Made by a program: the position numbers and the translations under genes. 6,417 nt of DNA from an uncultured Bacteroidales bacterium (lineage in GTDB: Bacteria; Bacteroidota; Bacteroidia; Bacteroidales; Paludibacteraceae). Shown one piece after another: positions 1 to 5,110 of this stretch (position 1 is the stretch's first letter; each line of letters begins with the position of its first letter). The notes beneath the pieces were generated by a model. The model saw only the letters and a program-made list of their open reading frames with translations, had not been told where the DNA came from and searched no databases. The stretch spans positions 1-6,417 of the forward strand of contig CAMJFV010000117.1 in NCBI GenBank assembly GCA_946405045.1, read 5' to 3'.

Positions 1-48
1 CTAAATGCTAAATGCTAAATGCTAAATGCTAAATGCTAAATGCTAAAT
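1..48. repeat. Perfect 7-bp tandem repeat (CTAAATG)6 plus partial copy
   Basis: Six exact copies of CTAAATG occupy 1-42 and a seventh partial copy (CTAAAT) occupies 43-48. The array begins at the first base of the window, so its real length is unknown. It is followed by an A-rich tract (A8 at 49-56, T, A7 at 58-64). The array ends about 50 bases before the start codon of the four-helix-bundle gene, so it lies in or upstream of that gene's promoter or leader. Every ATG in the repeat opens only a six-codon frame ending in TAA, so the tract is not coding. Perfect short tandem arrays are prone to slipped-strand length change. Its reverse complement (CATTTAG) resembles the degenerate heptamers found in the other intergenic gaps of this window. 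Confidence 0.95.
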
Positions 49-85
49 AAAAAAAATAAAAAAATAAATGGATTAGAATAAATAC

Positions 86-91
86 AGGAGG
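86..91 (+). promoter_or_regulatory. Strong Shine-Dalgarno (AGGAGG) for the four-helix-bundle gene
   Basis: AGGAGG lies 7 bases before the ATG at 99 and selects that start. A competing ATG at 95, in another frame, is only 3 bases from the motif and reaches a stop after seven codons. A full consensus ribosome-binding site stands out because argF' and the aquaporin gene in this window have A/T-rich leaders without one, as is usual in Bacteroidota. No convincing Bacteroidota promoter (TAnnTTTG with an upstream TTTG) is visible between the tandem repeat and this site. A weak TAGAAT at 74-79 is the only -10-like string. Confidence 0.75.
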
Positions 92-98
92 ATTATGA

Positions 99-482
99 AT
101 GAAGGAGAATATTGTTGAGTCAAAAAGTTTGGATTTTGCAGTAAAATGCATTGAACTATACAAGCATCTAACATTTGAGAGTAAAGAATATATACTTTCA
201 AAGCAAATGGTAAGAAGTGGCACTAGCATTGGAGCGAACATAAAAGAGGCGGTAAGAGGTCAAAGCAACGCTGACTTCATTTCTAAAATGAGTATTTCAT
301 TGAAAGAAGCAAGCGAAACCGAGTATTGGCTAACACTACTAGAGAAAACTAATTATATCACTCCTCAACAATTCCAATCTATGATTGCTGATTGTAAAGA
401 GTTGATCGCGATTCTAACTAATATTACAAAGACTGCCAAACTAAATATAGACAAGAAAAAAATGCAAAATTCGACAAATTAA
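99..482 (+). CDS. Four helix bundle protein (S23/IVS family)
   Basis: The 127-residue product has the length and pattern of the four-helix-bundle family named after proteins encoded in 23S rRNA intervening sequences (S23, TIGR02436-like). The N-terminal part (about 1-38) reads as one long amphipathic helix. The family signature follows: SGTSIGANIKEA at 40-51, then LKEASETEYWL at 68-78, then two further predicted helices (about 88-118) and a short polar tail. Members form oligomeric bundles. The cellular role of the stand-alone proteins is unknown; the best-studied relative, Avd, binds reverse transcriptase and RNA in diversity-generating retroelements, but no reverse transcriptase or template/variable repeat is visible here. 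No rRNA flanks it. The start is set by AGGAGG at 86-91. The gene is bracketed by heptamer arrays, and the downstream array begins within the stop codon. It sits 38 bases before argF' on the same strand with no functional link evident. Family assignment is confident; function is not. Confidence 0.85.
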   Translation: MKENIVESKSLDFAVKCIELYKHLTFESKEYILSKQMVRSGTSIGANIKEAVRGQSNADFISKMSISLKEASETEYWLTLLEKTNYITPQQFQSMIADCKELIAILTNITKTAKLNIDKKKMQNSTN

Positions 483-515
483 TTTCGCATTACGCATTTA
501 TAATTTATAATTTAA
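481..515. repeat. Degenerate 7-bp-period array between four-helix-bundle gene and argF'
   Basis: Five consecutive heptamers can be read from 481: AATTTCG, CATTACG, CATTTAT, AATTTAT, AATTTAA. The first overlaps the last two bases of the four-helix-bundle stop codon (480-482), and the last ends 5 bases before the argF' ATG at 521. The array therefore forms almost the whole leader of argF', and no Shine-Dalgarno is visible there. CATTTAT differs at one position from CATTTAG, the reverse complement of the heptamer at 1-48, so the two arrays flank the small gene in inverted orientation. The 7-bp phasing and sequence match the arrays at 2318-2345 and 2411-2445. Confidence 0.75.
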
Positions 516-520
516 TTAAA

Positions 521-1477
521 ATGAGATATTATACAGGCGTCAAAGATCTTGGCGATTTGAACGCAGCCGTTAAGGAAGCGTTGGAAGTGAAGAAAAACAG
601 ATTCGGATACAAGCATCTTGGTGAGAACAAGACTTTGCTTATGGTATTCTTCAACAACAGTTTGCGTACACGCTTGTCTACACAGAAAGCAGGCATGAAC
701 CTTGGTATGAACACAATGGTGCTAGACGTGAACCAGGGAGCATGGAAGCTTGAGACAGAGCGTGGTGTGATCATGGATGGAGACAAGAGCGAGCACTTGC
801 TTGAGGCAATCCCAGTGATGGCATCATTCTGCGACATTATTGGAGTAAGAAGTTTCGCACGTTTTGAGAGCAAGAAATTCGACTACGAAGAGACTATCAT
901 CAACCAGTTTATCAAATACTCTGGCAAACCTGTTTTCTCTATGGAGTCAGCAACATGCCACCCACTACAGGCATTCGCAGACCTTATCACAATTGAGGAG
1001 TTCAAGGAGGTAAAACGACCAAAGGTTGTTTTGTCGTGGGCTCCACATCCAAAAGCACTTCCACAGGCAGTGCCAAACTCGTTCGCTGATTTCATGAACG
1101 AGGCAGACGTTGATTTCGTGATCACACATCCAAAGGGATACGAATTGGCAGAGCAATTTGTAAGAGGAGCAAAAGTAGAATACGATCAGGACAAAGCACT
1201 TGCTGGAGCTGATTTCGTATATGCTAAAAACTGGAGTGCATACCAGGATCCTAACTACGGACAGATCTTGAGCAAAGACATGTCGTGGACAATCACAACA
1301 GAGAAGATGGCATTGACAAACAACGGACATTTCATGCACTGTTTGCCAGTTCGCCGCAACATGATCGTTTCAGACGACGTGATCGAAAGCCCACGTTCAC
1401 TAGTTATTCCAGAGGCTGCCAACAGAGAGATCTCTGCACAGGTAGTATTGAAGAGAATATTAGAGACTGAATTTTAA
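521..1477 (+). CDS. N-succinyl-L-ornithine carbamoyltransferase (ArgF'-type)
   Basis: A full-length 318-residue cytosolic transcarbamylase. It transfers the carbamoyl group from carbamoyl phosphate to an acylated ornithine, giving N-acyl-citrulline in the acylated arginine route of Bacteroidota and some Xanthomonads. Visible motifs are the phosphate-binding SLRTR at 47-51, the region around W75 and E78-R81, HPLQ at 147-150, WAPHP at 173-177, active-site-type K236 in YAKNW, and HCLPVRR at 273-279. Length and sequence closely resemble what I recall of B. fragilis SOTCase. The specificity position in the 80s loop, Pro90 in B. fragilis and Glu92 in the acetyl-specific X. campestris enzyme, is Ser90 here (GDKSEHLL). 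Ser at the equivalent site was reported to give succinyl specificity in engineered AOTCase, so succinylornithine is the favoured substrate. The leader is A/T-rich without a Shine-Dalgarno. The gene ends in tandem in-frame TAA codons (1475-1480), and the aquaporin gene follows after 20 bases, suggesting co-transcription. Confidence 0.93.
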   Translation: MRYYTGVKDLGDLNAAVKEALEVKKNRFGYKHLGENKTLLMVFFNNSLRTRLSTQKAGMNLGMNTMVLDVNQGAWKLETERGVIMDGDKSEHLLEAIPVMASFCDIIGVRSFARFESKKFDYEETIINQFIKYSGKPVFSMESATCHPLQAFADLITIEEFKEVKRPKVVLSWAPHPKALPQAVPNSFADFMNEADVDFVITHPKGYELAEQFVRGAKVEYDQDKALAGADFVYAKNWSAYQDPNYGQILSKDMSWTITTEKMALTNNGHFMHCLPVRRNMIVSDDVIESPRSLVIPEAANREISAQVVLKRILETEF

Positions 1478-1497
1478 TAATTTAAATAACAAGAATT

Positions 1498-2172
1498 ATG
1501 AAAAAAGAGTATTTAGCAGAGATGATAGGAACAATGGTTCTTGTCCTCATGGGATGCGGTACAGCCGTAAGTTTGAATTGTGGTGTTGACACAGCGTCAG
1601 TTGTTGGCACAGCAGTAGCATTCGGTTTGGCAGTTGTAGCTATGGCCTACACAATCGGAGGAATCAGCGGATGCCACATCAACCCAGCTATCACACTTGG
1701 CTGCCTGATTTCAAAGCGTATTTCTCCAAAAGATGCTGGTATGTACATGATATTCCAGGTGATTGGAGCATTCATCGGAAGCGGTTTATTGGCATTGTTG
1801 GTTAGTCAGGTAGGTGCCGCAGGCACACAGACAGGAGCAAACGCATGTGCGAACGGACCTGTTGCAGCATGTATCGCAGAGGTCATCTTGACATTTGTAT
1901 TCGTGCTTGTAGTGCTTGGCACAACAGATTCAAAGAAGGGTGCTGGCAATTTCGCAGGACTTGCTATCGGTTTGTCACTAATCCTAGTGCACTTGGTAGG
2001 AATCCACTACACAGGCACATCAGTAAACCCAGCACGTTCAATCGCTCCAGCTGTATTCGAGGGAGGCGACGCATTGTCTCAGCTATGGGCATTCATCGTA
2101 GGACCATTCGCAGGTGCTGCACTTGCAGCAGTAGTTTGGAACTGCATTTCAGGATGCTGTGACAAAGACTAA
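1498..2172 (+). CDS. AqpZ-type aquaporin (water channel)
   Basis: A 224-residue inner-membrane major intrinsic protein with six hydrophobic segments and two re-entrant half-helices. The first NPA box is N62-P63-A64 in GCHINPAIT and the second is N177-P178-A179 followed by R180 in TSVNPARS. Aligned by eye with E. coli AqpZ, the aromatic/arginine filter reads F42, H165, T174 and R180, matching Phe43, His174, Thr183 and Arg189. This is the narrow water-selective filter, and a glycerol facilitator would lack the filter histidine. The length is normal for AqpZ (231 in E. coli). Oddities are His170 where AqpZ has a proline, and a cysteine-rich end (C216, C220, C221). The ATG lies 20 bases after the argF' stop behind an A/T-rich spacer, so the two genes probably share a transcript ended by the hairpin at 2192-2226. 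No biochemical link to arginine synthesis is implied. Confidence 0.93.
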   Translation: MKKEYLAEMIGTMVLVLMGCGTAVSLNCGVDTASVVGTAVAFGLAVVAMAYTIGGISGCHINPAITLGCLISKRISPKDAGMYMIFQVIGAFIGSGLLALLVSQVGAAGTQTGANACANGPVAACIAEVILTFVFVLVVLGTTDSKKGAGNFAGLAIGLSLILVHLVGIHYTGTSVNPARSIAPAVFEGGDALSQLWAFIVGPFAGAALAAVVWNCISGCCDKD

Positions 2173-2191
2173 AAACTGATTTCAGATAAAC

Positions 2192-2226
2192 AAAATAGGC
2201 GGAAAGGAATCCTTTCCGCCTATTTT
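2192..2226. terminator. Rho-independent terminator, probably bidirectional
   Basis: A perfect 16-bp stem (arms 2192-2207 and 2211-2226, core AGGCGGAAAGG/CCTTTCCGCCT) closes on a 3-base AAT loop. It begins 20 bases after the aquaporin stop codon. On the plus strand the right arm runs into TATTTTTGTTTTA. On the minus strand the equivalent tail is TATTTTGTTTA. The U-rich tails on both strands and the position between convergent genes suggest it ends the argF'-aquaporin transcript and could also stop read-through from res. Confidence 0.92.
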
Positions 2227-2231
2227 TGTTT

Positions 2232-2317
2232 TATAGCACTATGCCTTGCGAAATACCAAGCGACCACAAGGAATCGCCCCTACGATCAAATCCAATTTCA
2301 CGGATGGGTTTCCCCAC
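2232..2317. other. Non-coding stretch resembling dispersed intergenic repeats
   Basis: No plausible gene lies here. Read on the minus strand, 2267-2284 gives GTAGGGGCGATTCCTTG, which resembles the GTAGGGGCGA-type motifs I recall from dispersed intergenic repeats in Bacteroidota and other bacteria; this is memory, not a search. CCTTG at 2244-2248 and CAAGG at 2267-2271 are a short inverted pair. The right end (from 2304) is the first copy of an imperfect direct repeat shared with 2396-2421. Confidence 0.35.
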
Positions 2318-2328
2318 AATTACGCATT
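2304..2328. repeat. Imperfect direct repeat, copy 1
   Basis: This 25-base segment matches 2396-2421 at about 22 of 26 aligned positions with one gap, by eye. It is a non-heptamer head (ATGGGTTTCCCC here, ATGGATTTTCCCA in the other copy) joined to the start of a heptamer array (AATTACG-CATT here, AATTATG-CATT there). The shared head shows that two copies of a larger repeat unit lie about 92 bases apart, beyond shared low-complexity A/T sequence. Confidence 0.65.
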
Positions 2329-2345
2329 GTGAATTATGAATTGAT
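2318..2345. repeat. Degenerate 7-bp-period array in convergent intergenic region, left copy
   Basis: Four phased heptamers: AATTACG, CATTGTG, AATTATG, AATTGAT. They have the same period, orientation and consensus (A/C-ATTA-Y-G) as the arrays at 481-515 and 2411-2445. The array runs directly into the hairpin at 2348-2369. Confidence 0.75.
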
Positions 2346-2347
2346 CC

Positions 2348-2369
2348 AGACACGCACGTCCGTGCGTCT
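2348..2369. repeat. GC-rich hairpin (AGACACGCACG / CGTGCGTCT)
   Basis: The arms CGCACG (2353-2358) and CGTGCG (2361-2366) pair, and AGA/TCT can extend the stem past a small bulge. A second short hairpin, CTCT-ACG-AGAG, overlaps at 2368-2378. On the minus strand the region reads GTAGAGACGCACGGACGTGC, which resembles palindromic elements I recall being dispersed between genes in several bacterial phyla. It lies downstream of res and could help end or stabilise the res mRNA, but it has no adjacent U-tract, so it is better called a repeat than a terminator. Confidence 0.6.
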
Positions 2370-2395
2370 CTACGAGAGGGAATTTTCTCCAGAGT

Positions 2396-2421
2396 ATGGA
2401 TTTTCCCAACAATTATGCATT
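2396..2421. repeat. Imperfect direct repeat, copy 2
   Basis: Partner of 2304-2328. The copies share the ATGG-TTT-CCC head, the ACAATTA junction and GCATT, with substitutions at three sites and one inserted T. Its right part is the first heptamers of the array at 2411-2445. Confidence 0.65.
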
Positions 2422-2445
2422 ATGCATTACGAATTATGAATTATA
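2411..2445. repeat. Degenerate 7-bp-period array abutting the res stop codon
   Basis: Five phased heptamers: AATTATG, CATTATG, CATTACG, AATTATG, AATTATA. The array ends 2 bases from the res stop codon (complement of TCA at 2448-2450). This is the most regular of the three degenerate arrays. Together with the copy at 481-515, it shows that these arrays can start right at a gene's end. Confidence 0.8.
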
Positions 2446-2447
2446 AA

Positions 2448-5108
2448 TCACATCTGCCCCAAATAGTTTATCAATTCCTGTACTGAAATAGCATTATCCA
2501 AATTGACATTTTCAAACACCATAAAATAACGGTAATCGTCTCCTGCTTTGTTGGCCCAATACCTACCCAACTCTATTTTGTCTCGGCTATCGGAATTATC
2601 CCTATCATCACCTTTCGTTTCAACCAATACAATTTTACCACTTTCCAAATATACAATGAAATCAGGATAATGGTTGATAAATCCATTCAAACAGAATCCT
2701 TTTCCTCTTTCCGGGTTACGATGCCAAAAGATCACATTATCCAGATTCGCCACCTGAGAAATAACACGGTATTCAAAATCATTCATATCTCCTTCATCAG
2801 TATACAAACCTTTACTTAGTCCAACTACTGATTTGCCAAGAGTGATTGAATCTTCGAACTCATATTGTGGATTACATTTTATCAACCCTACATCCATCCA
2901 CTCCTTGAACTTCTTCTTCTGATGTTCCAAAATGAGTGATTTAATTTTGCTTCGGAATGCCTTTACTGCTACAATATCATGATCATAAAGGTCTTCCAGA
3001 ATCTCATCCGAAAGATTATTCAATACTTTCTTCACATAATTTGTGATATGTGGTTCATGAATTTCATCAAAGTTAAGTTGCTTAGCAATTTTTCCTGCCA
3101 ACTGTTCTCTTTTAACTTCAACATTGTAACCGACGAACATCTCTCTCAACATTGTCACCTGCTGATTATTGAAAGAAGACTGCTTTGGCACATATTCATT
3201 GTCTGTTCTTTTTTCCAAATCAATTTTCACAGTCTCTTGTTCAGTTCTGGTGAAATCAACATTACTATCAGCATTATCAAGCAGAAAATCTTCTGCCAAC
3301 ATTGTCTTGGACACGTTCACATAATCACCCATTGAAAAAAGGGAATTGCTTTTTATCTTTTTCTGAAAGACTGGCAACTTTATCGTTTTTGCCAAATTAG
3401 CAAAATCATCTTTTATTCTATATGTTTTCACTTTATCTCGGATTTCATTTGGGATTTCAGCACAAGAATTCTCTTCTGCATTGGCTTTTTCATAATCGAC
3501 ATTTTGTTGTTGAGCCTTGGACAGCATATCTTCTACATGTTTGTTATCGGTTTCATTATTGGAAGACGTCGCTGTCTTGATTTGCTCTATATCAAAATCT
3601 TCTTGCGAAAGATCTGATTCATCTGTCTTATTATCATTCTGTAATTGAGACAAAGCATTTGGAGACGAAGTAGTCGACTGATCGAAAATTGAAATTTGTG
3701 TCGGAGTGTTGACAGAATTATCCGACAGCACACTGTTTTCTGCCAATCTGTAATCTTTCTGACTGAATCCTGCATTATGCAAACTATGTATCACACTCTC
3801 CACTGTCTCCCTGAAATTTGAAGAGGAAGTGAACACGTATGAAAAGTTGAGAAATTCATCTGTATGATGCGAAGTATACGGCAATCGTAAGATACGGCCC
3901 AAAATCTGTTCAACATCAACCCTTGAATTCTTATTTGCCAACGATGCTAAAATGTAGGCGAACGGACAATCCCATCCCTCTTTAAGTGCATTGACCGTGA
4001 TAATATATCGGATTTCACAATCACGACTCATCAGATCAATGTTTTTCAACTCGTTCTTTTCAGCAGTCTTTATTGCAATATGACCTTCTGGGATTCCTGC
4101 CTTCACAAGATTATCCTTCACCTTATCGAAAGTAATAGTGTCTTTCTCATTCTTTGGCTGGGCTTGGAACAATACAATAGGTCGGATATAAGCACCTCCA
4201 TTTTTCTCCATTCCAACGGCTCTTTTTTCAAGATTACGTTGCATCTGAATAGCATCAATAATAACCTCCTCCGTGCTGTTTCTGTTGTAAAGGATAACTG
4301 GAAGTTTCACCATATTGGCTTTTTTCAGACTCATGGCATCCACGAAACTTATGATGTTACTTTTTTTACGAGGAGTGGCAGTGAGATCGAGAATAAAACG
4401 AGGATTGATATTATTAAGCATATCCAAACGAAGATTCGCCTCAAAATTATGACTTTCGTCTATAATTACAACAGGATTGAGATGAGCTATGGTCTGAATA
4501 AGAGAGGTTTCGTCTGCTCCATCTATCTTATTATCATTTCCGTATGAATTTGCATATTCCGCAAGACTTGAATTTTCGCGATAAACGCGTCGCCCATCTT
4601 TATTATTTGAGGCAAACGACTGTACACTCAACACAAAAATCGTCAGTTGATTATGTATCTGGTTGGGTCTGATACCTTGTCCACTGAGTGCGGATTCCTT
4701 GTCAACTACCTGCACAGCATGATTAAAAAGAGTATCTATTTTCTGTCTGTAAGGATGTTGTGGATTACTCAAATTTCTATAAGTCTGCACTAATATAGGA
4801 TCGCTAGGGACAAACCATACGACAACCTGAGGAGCATCCGAAAGAGAATGATCGAAAATTGTGCGTAAAGCATTGCAGGCAATAAATGTTTTTCCACCGG
4901 CTGTAGGCACTTTGAACATGACACGTGGCACGCCTTTGATTGTGTTGTCGTATGGGCGTAACGCATCACAATCCAACGTGTTCACATTTATTCCCTTCTG
5001 TAGCCAAAAATTGCTGTAGGCACGACTCAGATTATTGTCTTTATTCAGTTGCTCCATAAACGATGCGAGATCGTTGAGCACCTCTTGCTGATATGATTTT
5101 AGTTCCAT
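2448..5108 (-). CDS. Type III restriction enzyme, Res subunit (helicase-nuclease)
   Basis: An 886-residue cytosolic SF2 ATPase-nuclease that combines with Mod to cleave DNA near unmethylated sites. Visible in order: Q-motif-like LKSYQQEV at 3-10; Walker A PTAGGKT at 68-74; DESH (motif II) at 217-220; TATP (motif III) at 243-246; NALKEGWDCP at 373-382; QILGRILRLP (motif VI, with G404, R405 and R408) at 401-410; and a C-terminal PD-(D/E)xK nuclease with PDF at 815-817 and VETKG at 829-833, giving D816, E830 and K832. All key residues are present and the frame is open throughout, so it should be active. About 460-555 is a polar, low-complexity S/N/D/E/Q-rich linker between the helicase core and the C-terminal part. 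The start ATG is 2 bases after the mod stop, so translation is probably coupled. It is somewhat shorter than the 900-1000 residues common for Res. It converges on the aquaporin gene. Confidence 0.95.
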   Translation of the reverse strand: MELKSYQQEVLNDLASFMEQLNKDNNLSRAYSNFWLQKGINVNTLDCDALRPYDNTIKGVPRVMFKVPTAGGKTFIACNALRTIFDHSLSDAPQVVVWFVPSDPILVQTYRNLSNPQHPYRQKIDTLFNHAVQVVDKESALSGQGIRPNQIHNQLTIFVLSVQSFASNNKDGRRVYRENSSLAEYANSYGNDNKIDGADETSLIQTIAHLNPVVIIDESHNFEANLRLDMLNNINPRFILDLTATPRKKSNIISFVDAMSLKKANMVKLPVILYNRNSTEEVIIDAIQMQRNLEKRAVGMEKNGGAYIRPIVLFQAQPKNEKDTITFDKVKDNLVKAGIPEGHIAIKTAEKNELKNIDLMSRDCEIRYIITVNALKEGWDCPFAYILASLANKNSRVDVEQILGRILRLPYTSHHTDEFLNFSYVFTSSSNFRETVESVIHSLHNAGFSQKDYRLAENSVLSDNSVNTPTQISIFDQSTTSSPNALSQLQNDNKTDESDLSQEDFDIEQIKTATSSNNETDNKHVEDMLSKAQQQNVDYEKANAEENSCAEIPNEIRDKVKTYRIKDDFANLAKTIKLPVFQKKIKSNSLFSMGDYVNVSKTMLAEDFLLDNADSNVDFTRTEQETVKIDLEKRTDNEYVPKQSSFNNQQVTMLREMFVGYNVEVKREQLAGKIAKQLNFDEIHEPHITNYVKKVLNNLSDEILEDLYDHDIVAVKAFRSKIKSLILEHQKKKFKEWMDVGLIKCNPQYEFEDSITLGKSVVGLSKGLYTDEGDMNDFEYRVISQVANLDNVIFWHRNPERGKGFCLNGFINHYPDFIVYLESGKIVLVETKGDDRDNSDSRDKIELGRYWANKAGDDYRYFMVFENVNLDNAISVQELINYLGQM

Positions 5109-5110
5109 GA

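Noticed and set aside
1..48. CRISPR array
   Set aside because: The repeats are contiguous 7-base units with no spacers.
95..118. Alternative start at ATG 95
   Set aside because: This frame stops after seven codons, and AGGAGG is only 3 bases from it. ATG 99 has proper spacing and opens the conserved protein.
99..482. Avd accessory protein of a diversity-generating retroelement
   Set aside because: The family is similar, but there is no reverse transcriptase, template repeat or variable repeat in the window, and the neighbours are a metabolic enzyme and an aquaporin. Sequence further left could reopen this.
99..482. Intervening sequence inside a 23S rRNA gene
   Set aside because: The flanks are heptamer repeats and a protein-coding gene; no rRNA-like sequence is seen on either side.
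965..1339. Antisense open frame of 124 codons across argF'
   Set aside because: It lies entirely within a well-supported gene on the other strand. Its product is Cys-rich with no family resemblance, as expected for a shadow frame.
2221..2228. Bacteroidota -7 promoter match TATTTTTG
   Set aside because: It is formed by the terminator's right arm and T-tract, and no plus-strand gene follows, so the match is incidental.
4080..4547. Plus-strand open frame of 155 codons inside res
   Set aside because: It is opposite the conserved helicase core, and its translation has no recognisable domain. It is a shadow of the res coding pattern.
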